Shown here: in pieces, positions 43,505 to 52,081 of the stretch | How the letters are laid out: each line of letters opens with the position of its first letter | Numbering within the stretch: the first letter of the stretch is position 1 | Source of the DNA: Moanibacter sp965226025 | Lineage (GTDB): Bacteria > Verrucomicrobiota > Verrucomicrobiia > Opitutales > UBA2987 | Length of the DNA: 64,000 bases | Direction of reading: 5' to 3' | NCBI GenBank assembly: GCA_965226025.1 | Contig: CBDDCD010000002.1 | Coordinates: forward strand, 2,666,001-2,730,000 | Made by a program: the position numbers and the translations under genes | The notes under the pieces: generated by a model | Told to the model about the DNA's origin: nothing | Database searches by the model: none | Seen by the model: the letters and a program-made list of their open reading frames with translations, nothing else

Positions 43505-44875
43505 ATGGGTTTCGGGGGCGCTCTGCTCGTCGGTTTGTTACTCGGCTTGAACATCCCGTCGTTGGCCCACGGGACGAACAGCGTGATCCAGGGCACCATT
43601 ACCGATACCGGCGGCGTGCCCCTTTCGGGCATTACCGTGAAACGGGTCTACGAGGGCGCATTCTCTTTTGAAAGCGAATCGACCACCACCAACGCTTCCG
43701 GCGAATATTCATTCAGCAACATTGCAGAGAATGCGAGTTGGATCGTGGCGGGAAAGAACGGATACGCGGAGGAGTGGTACAACAGCACCGGGGACGAGAT
43801 ATTCAATAAATCGACATTCAGTACGCCGGTACCCCCGGAGGAGGCCGAGGAGCTGATCCTTCCGGATAACACCACCCTGACCGATATCGACATTGACCTG
43901 GGCAATGCGGCTTCCATCACGGTCACCGTCCAGGATACGACCGCCGCGCCCCTGAACGGATTCAGCGTCAAGGTATGGTATTCAGAGGACGGCAGATTCA
44001 GATCCGGTCCCTTCGTCTCTACGAACTCTTCCGGAATCGCCGTGATCGACGATCTCTGGCCCGATAGTTACCTGGTTAGGGTGGCCAACGGGAGTACCAA
44101 CACTATCGACCAATACTTTGACGGTATCGATTATTTCGGAAGTGAATCGCCGCCACCCGCCGAGGCGACATCCATTCCCCTGACCTTTGGTTCGACCGCC
44201 TCCATCGTGATGACGATCAAGGAAGGCATTATGGCCGAAGTCGCCCTTCTGGACAACCAGGGGCAACCGGTGGCTTCCGAGTTCGTCGAAGCGCGCAGTA
44301 AGTCCGGCGGGCGGCTGGGAAAAAGTGACACGACCGACTTCAATGGCGTGGCTCGCCCCTTCAAGCTGCCTCCCGAAGAGGTATTCTTCGTGGCCCGCGA
44401 GGGCGCCAGCGGAAACCTGACCGAGTACTATTCGGTTGAGGATGACGGGACCGACGACGCTTGGGTCACCGGAAGTTTTTCCCCACCCGTGTTCAATGCC
44501 GATTCCATCCCGCTACAAATCGGCGTAACGGAAATTTTGACCATCAACCTCGATCGGAAACCGCGGATCAACCTCACCCTGACGGACGCAAATGCGACGA
44601 TTTTCGACGATCTGACGGTAAAGGTGTTGACCGACCGCGGCGAGGAGACGGAGCGAAAGTTCATCACTCCGGCGGACAACAACCAGCTCGTGCTCGATGC
44701 CTTCCTAGGGGTTAATTACATCAACGTCACCCGGCAGCTCTTCGGGTCAGCCACGCCCTCCAACATCCGCCCAGGCTGGTATGATGGGATAGAGACCTAC
44801 GACAATGATCATGTCCCTATCAGTGCACCCCTATCTATTTGCCCAATCCGGGAGACACCATCGACATCACTATGA
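43505..44875 (+). CDS. Large secreted Ig-like/carboxypeptidase-regulatory-domain protein, 5' part
   Basis: I use the ATG at 43505 because it starts a signal peptide (GGALLVGLLLGLNIPSLAHG). An ATG at 43427 would add 26 residues before it. The protein starts with a carboxypeptidase-regulatory-like beta-sandwich (SVIQGTITDTGGVPLSGITV, TTNASGEYSFSNIAENASW) and continues with three or four more similar domains. The frame ends at 44875, but the correct continuation is in the next frame. One extra C in the CCCC at 44828-44831 joins VPISAP to IYLPNPGDTIDITM. It is one gene with the 3' part at 44839-46968, about 1155 residues in all. Likely an adhesin or surface protein; no catalytic motif is seen. 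Confidence 0.7.
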   Translation: MGFGGALLVGLLLGLNIPSLAHGTNSVIQGTITDTGGVPLSGITVKRVYEGAFSFESESTTTNASGEYSFSNIAENASWIVAGKNGYAEEWYNSTGDEIFNKSTFSTPVPPEEAEELILPDNTTLTDIDIDLGNAASITVTVQDTTAAPLNGFSVKVWYSEDGRFRSGPFVSTNSSGIAVIDDLWPDSYLVRVANGSTNTIDQYFDGIDYFGSESPPPAEATSIPLTFGSTASIVMTIKEGIMAEVALLDNQGQPVASEFVEARSKSGGRLGKSDTTDFNGVARPFKLPPEEVFFVAREGASGNLTEYYSVEDDGTDDAWVTGSFSPPVFNADSIPLQIGVTEILTINLDRKPRINLTLTDANATIFDDLTVKVLTDRGEETERKFITPADNNQLVLDAFLGVNYINVTRQLFGSATPSNIRPGWYDGIETYDNDHVPISAPLSICPIRETPSTSL

Positions 44876-46968
44876 CCCTAGCAGAGGGTGCGACCGCAAC
44901 GGTTCACGTCTTTACCGTCGAAGAGGCGGGTCCCGCGGTCGCGGCGCAATCGGTCGAGGGGGCCGAAGATGGAATCGCGTCCAAACCCCTTGAAGAGGAG
45001 GAATTTCCGGGCTCGAAAACCGTCGTCAACGTGGATCAGGAAGACGTGGAAATCTCGTTCGAGGACCTGTTTGGCGACGAAGTCTCAAACGCGATGACCG
45101 ACTCGAACGGCATGACGACGGGGGAAGGGCTCATTCCCGGCGAGCACGAGGCCATCGCCGATCCACCGGAAGGGAGCATGTTCGCTCCGAAAAAGGAAAG
45201 CGCCATTTTCATAGAAGAAGATAATCAGGATGTATGGGAGTTTGAGCTTCCTCAAGGAGGCAGCGTGATGGGAACGGTCAGAAGTGACTGTGGGGGGGAA
45301 AACAAGCCGTTTACCCAGCTCCACATTTCGTTGATCCCCATTGTGGGCGAAATTGCGCAACAGTTCATCGGCCAACCCATGGTTGATAATGAGGGCAACT
45401 TCCAGGAGGATGGCCTGGCGCCGGGTATGTATGAGGTGAACGCCTTTGCCTTCGGGGCAGGATCAGGAATCTCCCCTACTCCGGAAGTGATGCCGGACAA
45501 GATCTTCGAAGTTATGGAGGACATGACCACCAACCTCGAATTCTGCTTCGAGTTCGGGGGAACCGCCAAAGGAACCGTCACCTACGAATCCACCGGCGAC
45601 CCGGCCGAGGGCGTGAGAGTGGTGGCCAAGGATGCCGACACCGGCGAGGACTTCGGGCTGGGCGGCAACACGGATGGCATCGGTGCGTTCGAGGTCGACG
45701 GGATCCCTGTGGACAGAAATTTCGTAGTAGTAATGGAGAACCGCAACGACGATCCCGAACCCGAAGAAAAATGCGTTGATTCTTTCGCGGTCGATGAAAC
45801 CAGGACCAACTCCCTCCCGGTCGAATCCTTCAGGCCGACTTTCCCGACGGAAGCCAATAGATATGTGATCTCCGGCGCCGGCGAAGTGGTCGAAGGAATC
45901 AAGATCCTGACAAAGCCGGGCGGTAGTGTCAGCGGCCAAGTCATCTCCGACCGTGACCAGAAGCCGATCCGGAGTGTGCAGGTCCGTGCTTGGGTTGCTC
46001 CATCATTCGAGGAGACCCTGAAGCAAACCTTCTCCGATATTGACGGGAATTGGTACCTCGACGGCCTGGATCCCGACAAGGAAGTAGTTATACAGCTCAG
46101 TACTGATACCTTCACTGACAAGTGGTCGGGCGACGTCGATTTTGACGGCGACATTCCGCCCGCCAACGTGGAGCCGGTGACACCCGGGTCGGGGATAGAC
46201 CTCGATTTCGCCTTGAGCGGCGGGGCGGGACCTGAGGTGTCCGATCTGTCGATCACGAAGATGACCCTCACCCCCGATGTCGAGCTCGGGGAGCAAACTA
46301 TCATCTACGACATCTTCGTTGAGAACAGAGGGCCGCATCTACTAAACGTGGGCAACGCCGCGGACATCCTGCAGGAGGAGACCGAGGACTCGATTCCGGT
46401 TTCGGTTCCGATCGACCAGATCATTTTCATCGATATCGAGCGCCTGGGCGTAAAGGAGCGGATCCCCATTACCCTGGAAGTGGTGCCCATCAAAGACGGT
46501 GTCCTGATGAACCAAGCGACGGTCATAAACATGACTGGAGTCGATCCCGATCTCAACAACAACCAGGCCTTCGTCCCGGTCGTGGTCAGCGCGCCGGTCG
46601 ACAGCGACGGCAACGGAATTCCCGACTACTGGGCTCAATTGAATAATCTTGTGGAGCCGGTCGACCCCGACGGTGATCCGGACGGGGACCTCCGCACGAA
46701 CGCTCAAGAATACACATATGGTACCGATCCCAATGTGCACAATATCGACCAATTGTTCGACGCTATCCATCGTCCCAATCTCGTCACCACCAAGCTCTCG
46801 TTCAAATCCGAGGTGGGCCGGATCTATACGCTTCAGAGGGCCAGCAACCTGGAGCTGGGAAACTGGGCCACGATTGACAAGGTCGGCGGCAACGGCAACA
46901 CAATCATGTTTTCCATCCCGTCTCTCGGCGACAAAGAATTCTACCGACTCATCGTCACGGTTCCGTGA
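44839..46968 (+). CDS. Large secreted Ig-like/carboxypeptidase-regulatory-domain protein, 3' part
   Basis: Continues the protein that begins at 43505 after a 1-bp frameshift; the ORF's own first codon is a TTG inside a domain, so it is not an independent gene. It contains more regulatory-like sandwiches (GGSVMGTVRSDCGGENKPFT, GGTAKGTVTYESTGDPAEGV, GGSVSGQVISDRDQKPIRSV), a DUF11/CARDB-like domain (about 480-590), a calcium-binding thrombospondin-3-like stretch (VDPDGDPDGDLRTNAQEYTY) and a C-terminal module (GRIYTLQRASNLELGNWATI) common at the end of verrucomicrobial secreted proteins. Acidic overall. No sortase or PEP-CTERM signal is seen, so the release or attachment mode is unknown. Confidence 0.75.
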   Translation: MPNPGDTIDITMTLAEGATATVHVFTVEEAGPAVAAQSVEGAEDGIASKPLEEEEFPGSKTVVNVDQEDVEISFEDLFGDEVSNAMTDSNGMTTGEGLIPGEHEAIADPPEGSMFAPKKESAIFIEEDNQDVWEFELPQGGSVMGTVRSDCGGENKPFTQLHISLIPIVGEIAQQFIGQPMVDNEGNFQEDGLAPGMYEVNAFAFGAGSGISPTPEVMPDKIFEVMEDMTTNLEFCFEFGGTAKGTVTYESTGDPAEGVRVVAKDADTGEDFGLGGNTDGIGAFEVDGIPVDRNFVVVMENRNDDPEPEEKCVDSFAVDETRTNSLPVESFRPTFPTEANRYVISGAGEVVEGIKILTKPGGSVSGQVISDRDQKPIRSVQVRAWVAPSFEETLKQTFSDIDGNWYLDGLDPDKEVVIQLSTDTFTDKWSGDVDFDGDIPPANVEPVTPGSGIDLDFALSGGAGPEVSDLSITKMTLTPDVELGEQTIIYDIFVENRGPHLLNVGNAADILQEETEDSIPVSVPIDQIIFIDIERLGVKERIPITLEVVPIKDGVLMNQATVINMTGVDPDLNNNQAFVPVVVSAPVDSDGNGIPDYWAQLNNLVEPVDPDGDPDGDLRTNAQEYTYGTDPNVHNIDQLFDAIHRPNLVTTKLSFKSEVGRIYTLQRASNLELGNWATIDKVGGNGNTIMFSIPSLGDKEFYRLIVTVP

Positions 46969-47902
46969 TTAGAATCCTCAATGTTCATGCCCTTCGACGG
47001 GCTCAGGGTTTTTCAATGGGTTTTCGGGCCATTCTGAGGCGACGAAATCAACGGCAAGTTCGTCGAAATGCTCACGTCCCGCTGAGCGCATTGGCGTCAA
47101 CCTAACGAACAGAATTCGACGTAAAGATTGAATCGGGTTGTTGTTTCACAGCCGTCTCGTAAGGGCATTTGTTAGAGCACTGAGATCACGTCTTCCCTTT
47201 CATTGATGCTTCCTCGATCAAAGACAATGGAAGCAACAGACCGAACTCTCCGAATCATCGCTCTTCTACTTTCCAAACTCTTCAGCGAAACCTACCCGTC
47301 ACTGCAACTAAAAATGATCCGATCGGATCATTTTTAGTTGCAGTTAGGCTCGGAATTCGGACAAAACTGGTCTGTTTGAGGTCCTGTGGTTGGGCAAAAC
47401 CTCTGAGGGAATTCGACTGAGAAGTGGCAACCACTCAGTCGGATCTCGGCTTCAGACTGCTCCAGTGGTTTTGCGAATCGCTTGGCGTCCACCTAAGGGC
47501 GATCGGCGACCAGGGTCTGAGAGGGCCGATTCTGGGCTATAGTAATTGAAGGAAACAAGGTTGACGCATTAGCGCTCGGCAGGACTACGAGCACCGAATG
47601 GGACGTGAGCATTTCGTCCTCTTGGACCCCGATAGTTTCAGACTCGACTGATTCGGCTCCGTGCTAGTGCATCCACCCTCGAGAGCAGAGCTAATGAGGT
47701 AGACCGGGCACCGTGACATGCCCGGAAAGCAGGTGCCCCCGGGAGGCCGGTCTGACTTGGGCTGTGACCAGGGATCACACCATACTCAAAGGGACTACGA
47801 CTCATACATCACAGTGCACGGACAAGTACACGATTCTTGTTTCGCTACGAGGACCTTTCTCTTGTCGTGCACCCAATCGTGCTCTGTGATCGAAGCTCCA
47901 CG
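46969..47902. other. Gene-free region with long-range inverted arms and a perfect palindrome
   Basis: 930 bp without a supported gene. 47074-47102 and 47558-47616 are inverted relatives of the CGAAATGCTCACG family (shared pieces TGCTCACGTCCC, GCGCATTGGCGTCAACCT). Between them is the 44-bp palindrome at 47301-47344. GCCCTTCGACGGGC (46990-47003) could form a small hairpin after the upstream gene. Confidence 0.5.
47301..47344. repeat. 44-bp perfect palindrome without loop
   Basis: The half site ACTGCAACTAAAAATGATCC (47301-47320) plus GA is followed immediately by its exact reverse complement. The A5/T5 tracts flank a TGATCCGATCGGATCA core. It could be a bidirectional terminator, an operator or a replication/recombination site; nothing near it decides. 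Confidence 0.9.
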
Positions 47903-48937
47903 ATGAAAGATAGAAGAAAGACATGTCTGATGATCGGGGCGGGCGGTATGGCCGAAAGCTGGATCGGGTGGTGGACCGAGCAGTTTGGAGATCGTGTCAG
48001 GATTGAAGGGCTCGTGGAGGTCAATCCAGAGGTGCTGCGATATCGGGGAAACTCCCTGGGGCTCGACAAAGGTCGGTTGTTTACGGATGCGGACGTGGCG
48101 ATCGACTCAGTCGACTGCGATTTCGTGGGCATTGCCACGCCGCCGGAATTTCACTCCTTGGCGGCCGTAAAAGCCTTGGAGAAGGGGCTTCCTGTCATCT
48201 GTGAGAAACCGATTGCGAGTACAGTGGACGAAGCGAAGGCAATGTTCCGCGCCGCGAGAGCATCCAGCGCACCGTGCGTCATCATTCAGAACTATCGTTA
48301 CGCGCCCGACATACAGGAGCTGGTTCGAATCCGCGAAGAGGGGAGATTAGGCCGGTTGCAGCACATAGTGGGACGCTATGCCTGCGACTATCGAAAGGAG
48401 GAAGAGTGGCGTCATGACAGGAACCTCGGCCTTTTTTTCGAGGGAGCGGTGCACCATTTCGATATGTTGCGGTTTCTCGCCGGAGGTGATTGCGAAATTT
48501 TGAGTGGATTTGGGTGGAATCCCGATTGGTCGAGTTTCCCGGATGTTTCCAGTGGCCTTTTCATTCTCCGAATGGACAATGGCGTCCACGCTTGTTACGA
48601 GGGCAACAACACCGCGGCCGGTTTGACCAACTGCTGGCATCGGGAGCATTACCGGGCCGAGTTCGAAGAGGGGACAGTTGAAGTGTCCGGTGGGACAAAG
48701 ATAGCGATTCATCGCAACGGCAGAGAAGCGGAAGTCTACGACGCACCCGACATGGCCCTTGAGGGCCACGAGTATCTGTTCGCCGAATTCCTGGACTGGC
48801 TCGATGGTGGACCACCGTCGGAGACGCGCATAGAAGACAATATCAGGAGTTTCGCTATGACGATCGCTGCCCTAGAGGCTTGTGTGGATGGCGAGACGAA
48901 GCGAGTAGGCGACTACCTGGCGGATATAGGAACTTAG
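47903..48937 (+). CDS. Gfo/Idh/MocA-family NAD(P)-dependent oxidoreductase
   Basis: I chose the ATG at 47903, just before the Rossmann fold (CLMIGAGGMAESWIGWW, residues 8-24); an in-frame start 66 bp upstream adds no plausible sequence. CDFVGIATPPEFHSLAAVKA (about 71-90) and GLPVICEKPIASTVDEAKAM (the EKP motif, about 94-113) are family signatures. The C-terminal alpha/beta domain carries the HHFDMLRFLAGG block (about 184-195). Such enzymes oxidise or reduce sugars, inositols or sugar acids. It is followed after a repeat-containing gap by a glycosidase-like propeller on the same strand, and the two may serve one glycan. Cofactor preference cannot be told. Confidence 0.88.
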   Translation: MKDRRKTCLMIGAGGMAESWIGWWTEQFGDRVRIEGLVEVNPEVLRYRGNSLGLDKGRLFTDADVAIDSVDCDFVGIATPPEFHSLAAVKALEKGLPVICEKPIASTVDEAKAMFRAARASSAPCVIIQNYRYAPDIQELVRIREEGRLGRLQHIVGRYACDYRKEEEWRHDRNLGLFFEGAVHHFDMLRFLAGGDCEILSGFGWNPDWSSFPDVSSGLFILRMDNGVHACYEGNNTAAGLTNCWHREHYRAEFEEGTVEVSGGTKIAIHRNGREAEVYDAPDMALEGHEYLFAEFLDWLDGGPPSETRIEDNIRSFAMTIAALEACVDGETKRVGDYLADIGT

Positions 48938-49236
48938 AAGATATGGGCACGGATTGAAACATTACGTACTATAGTTTCGTAAGGTTTCATATTTTTGCCC
49001 GCCATCTTTTTGCCATTTTCCTTGGCGCTGACATCGTTCAACCCACCCCAAACCCCTCCCAGGAGGGGATCGACTGGAGAGCACGATTAAGATCCACGAC
49101 GCGAGAGGGGAACTTGCTCAATCTATGGTCGTGCCTCTTAATCGTGTACTATAGACGAAAGGTGGGACCGTCGACCGAAGAGCACGACTAAGAATCACGA
49201 CGGGAGAGTATTTGAAGAGCTTTTGAAAAAACGCTG
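48938..49236. other. Gap with GAGCACGATTAAGA repeats
   Basis: Inverted arms AGCACGATTAAGA (49080-49092) and TCTTAATCGTGT (49136-49147), and a third related copy, GAGCACGACTAAGAATCACG (49180-49199). A further relative is at 12297-12330. No gene; the leader of the next gene ends here. Confidence 0.5.
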
Positions 49237-50793
49237 ATGATCGATTACGATCAGGACAGACACTTCGATCGTATTGGGGATACCACGCAGGTTTTTCTCA
49301 ATGACGATATGATCACATGGGTGCAGAACGTGAAACGCACCTTCCACAAAGCGGAGCCCCACGAGGCGAATCCGTTGATCGTAAAGGACCGGTCTTGGGA
49401 GGAGATGCCCTACTTCACGACCTGCTATTCAGTTATTCAGGATGACGACGGTTTGTTCAAGGTATGGTACTCTGACTTTGTGGTATCGCCACCCTGTGAG
49501 CGACCGCTTCCCATCTACAGCCCTCCGGCCTGGTCGTCGCGGCTTTGCTACGCCTTCTCCGAAGACGGAGTCCACTTTGAGAAGCCCGCGCTCGGCCAGG
49601 TAGAAATCGACGGTGAGGACACCAACGTGGTGCGCTGGAACGAGGACATGGATGTTGGGGTGGCCTATCCAGTGATAAGGGATCCTACGGAAACGGATCC
49701 GTCCAGACGGCTGAAGATGACCTATTTGCCGGTCAAGCTAAACGCCAACATTCCAAAGCGTTCGACGGTCGCTAATCCGGACGAGATGGGTTTGGCCTGG
49801 GCCCATTCGGGAGACGGGGTCAACTGGACCTCTTACCCGGGTAACCCCGTCGAGCTCGTCTGGGGCAGCGACGTCCAGATGCTGTCGTATGATCAGGACC
49901 GAGGACGCTACGTCATATACGGGCGATGTCATTACGCGGCCGAGAGTGGCAATCCCAAAGGCGACCAGTGGTTCTCTAAGTACTACCCAAGTCAGCCTTC
50001 CGGTTGGGTCCCAAAGCGCGCGGTGTATCGGATCGAGAGCGAAGATCTCATTCACTGGTCGGATCCGAAACGTGTGCTCGCACCGGGGAATTCGCACAAT
50101 CTCGATGATCAATTCTACGGTCTGCCGACCTTTCGCCTGGGGAGCGACTACTGCGGCCTGCTCCCTGTCTTGCACGGTGTGGATAATACGGTTGATTCGG
50201 AGCTTGTCTACAGCAGGGACGGCATCGAGTGGGCCCATCTCCCGCTCTCAGGTCCCTTGATCGACAGAGGCGGCCAGGGGAGTTGGGATGAATTCATGAT
50301 CACCACCGCGGTGCCCCCGATCCGCGTCGGAGATAAACTCCACATTTATTACGGTGGGTCCGCGTCACATCACGACTGGTGGGCCTTCAGCGAGGGCCAG
50401 GGTCTCGATACCGAGGAAGCACAGCCCGGATACTGCGTTCGCCACGGCCTTGGGCTCGCAACGGTCAGGGCCGACGGATTTGTCTCCCTCGACGCCGGCC
50501 TCAGAGAGGGTAAAATCTGCACGAAACCGTTCTTTTCGACCGGCGCTAAGCTCGTGATCAATGGCAGGTGTAATCCGGGTGGCACCATCGCGGCGGCGAT
50601 CGTGGACATCTTCGAGGAGCCGTGGGAGGGATTCGAAGGAGAGGATTGCGTTCCCTTCTCCGGAGACGACGTAAACCATGTGTTTGCATGGAAGGGAGGA
50701 CACGACATTAACATGGTTCCGGGATACACGAGGATCTGTTTCTATATAAAAAATGCACAACTGTTCTCGTATCGCATCTCGGATGAGGGTTGA
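49237..50793 (+). CDS. Glycosidase-like five-bladed beta-propeller protein
   Basis: 518 residues with propeller blade motifs throughout (YSVIQDDDGLFKVWYSDFVV, YAFSEDGVHFEKP, WAHSGDGVNWTSYPG, YRIESEDLIHWSDPKRV, YSRDGIEWAHLPL) and a C-terminal beta-sandwich (about 400-518; KLVINGRCNPGGTIAAAIVD). This matches the GH32/GH43-like superfamily seen in many planctomycetal and verrucomicrobial genomes, often annotated as glycosyl hydrolase family 32-like without biochemistry. Candidate acidic catalytic residues lie in the inner strands but cannot be assigned by eye. No signal peptide, so it is cytoplasmic or starts elsewhere. It lies between a Gfo/Idh oxidoreductase and a PhyH dioxygenase on the same strand. 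Confidence 0.72.
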   Translation: MIDYDQDRHFDRIGDTTQVFLNDDMITWVQNVKRTFHKAEPHEANPLIVKDRSWEEMPYFTTCYSVIQDDDGLFKVWYSDFVVSPPCERPLPIYSPPAWSSRLCYAFSEDGVHFEKPALGQVEIDGEDTNVVRWNEDMDVGVAYPVIRDPTETDPSRRLKMTYLPVKLNANIPKRSTVANPDEMGLAWAHSGDGVNWTSYPGNPVELVWGSDVQMLSYDQDRGRYVIYGRCHYAAESGNPKGDQWFSKYYPSQPSGWVPKRAVYRIESEDLIHWSDPKRVLAPGNSHNLDDQFYGLPTFRLGSDYCGLLPVLHGVDNTVDSELVYSRDGIEWAHLPLSGPLIDRGGQGSWDEFMITTAVPPIRVGDKLHIYYGGSASHHDWWAFSEGQGLDTEEAQPGYCVRHGLGLATVRADGFVSLDAGLREGKICTKPFFSTGAKLVINGRCNPGGTIAAAIVDIFEEPWEGFEGEDCVPFSGDDVNHVFAWKGGHDINMVPGYTRICFYIKNAQLFSYRISDEG

Positions 50794-50899
50794 GATGGGA
50801 GTCTAGAGTGCGAATTGCTAATCTGAATCTTAGATGTCCGTACCGATTATCTTCAGGTCATGAATTCTCGAGAAATTGAGCGCAAAACGAATTCAGGAC

Positions 50900-51041
50900 T
50901 GGAGGGGCGAGGGCTCTCGAGCCCTTGGGCGAACTTTGCTGTTCGGTACCGATCTCTCTTTTGCGTAATGTCATTCGGGCGCACCAAGGACGCTTCTTTC
51001 TGGGTGTCTACGGCATGGGGCTCGAGGGCCCTCGCCCCTCC
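50900..51041. repeat. REP pair (BIME) no. 5
   Basis: Left arm TGGAGGGGCGAGGGCTCTCG onward (50900-50924), right GGGCTCGAGGGCCCTCGCCC onward (51018-51041). The core is 93 bp, unrelated to the others. It fills most of the 319-bp gap before the PhyH gene and ends about 70 bp before its start. Confidence 0.85.
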
Positions 51042-51112
51042 CAACCTGGCGGTTGATCGGCCACCCTTAATCCCTGCGAATGGGTAGCCAGCAGACGGAC
51101 CTGCCACATACC

Positions 51113-51889
51113 ATGCTCACTTCTGAACAGAAAAAGCACTTCGAAGTCTTCGGTTTTCTCGCATTGCGTGGTCTCTTCAGCGAGAAAGAGATGGCGATCA
51201 TAACTCAGGAGGCGCAAGAGATTTTCCTCGAGGAGAGGAATGGCCGACCGTTTGCCGGAACTGAGCGTCAGAAAGTCGACAGCATGTTCCCTTTGCGCCC
51301 TTTCTTGGACCGTGTTGTAGACGACGACCGTATTCACGGCATCGCGTGCGATCTCCTGGGCTCGGACTACATACTCGACAGCACGGAAGGAAACGTCTTC
51401 GCCGAAGATACTCAATGGCACGGCGGAGATGATCGTTTCTGCGTCCTTCGAAACATCAAGATTGCCTTCTATCTCGAATCTCTCAAGGCGGACAGTGGCT
51501 GTTTGCGAGTGATGCCGGGATCCCATGTGCCACCCTACGTCGATTCGCTCAAGCCGCTCAAGAAACAGTTCTTCGATCAAAGCTTCCGCCCCTTTGGATT
51601 GAGCGGGCCGGAGCTGTCAGGCCACGTCATCGAAACGCAGCCAGGGGATATCCTCGTATTCCCCGAAGAACTCTTCCACGCAACCTTTCACGGGAAGGCA
51701 GGCCGCGCTCAGTTAGCCATCAACTTCGCTGCCAATCCAGTCACCGAGAAACAGATCGAGTTCGTCAAGAGCCTCTACAACCGTCCCGGAAACACCGCGT
51801 TCAGGCCACCCAAATCCTACATCAACAGCGATCGACCTAGGCTTCGCAGGATGGTGTCGCGGTTGTGTGAGCTGGGATTTGAGCCTTGA
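51113..51889 (+). CDS. Phytanoyl-CoA dioxygenase (PhyH) family protein
   Basis: 258 residues from the ATG at 51113 (another in-frame ATG at 51080 adds 11 residues). Fe(II)/2-oxoglutarate fold: the H-x-D-type pair lies in TQWHGGDDRF (about 102-111), the distal His in EELFHATFHGKAG (about 190-202), with the 2-oxoglutarate arginine likely in KAGRAQLAINF. KIAFYLESLKADSGCLRVMP and GSHVPP are typical PhyH stretches. It hydroxylates an unknown small molecule in the cytoplasm. Its neighbours (propeller upstream on the same strand, sialidase convergent) suggest catabolism of a modified sugar or of a natural product. Confidence 0.85.
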   Translation: MLTSEQKKHFEVFGFLALRGLFSEKEMAIITQEAQEIFLEERNGRPFAGTERQKVDSMFPLRPFLDRVVDDDRIHGIACDLLGSDYILDSTEGNVFAEDTQWHGGDDRFCVLRNIKIAFYLESLKADSGCLRVMPGSHVPPYVDSLKPLKKQFFDQSFRPFGLSGPELSGHVIETQPGDILVFPEELFHATFHGKAGRAQLAINFAANPVTEKQIEFVKSLYNRPGNTAFRPPKSYINSDRPRLRRMVSRLCELGFEP

Positions 51890-52081
51890 GAATGGGCGGC
51901 AATGGTGGGCCGTGCCGTCCCGGCGCGGCAGATGTATGTAGGACTGATCCGAACTTGCTCCGCGTCCGGAGGCCACGGACCACCTTCAATCGGTGCGTCA
52001 ACTCTGCTCGTCGTTCGAGCTGAGTTGAAATCTGTCGATGCGGTTATCATCGTGCACTGTGATTGCATTCCTGCACATAGA

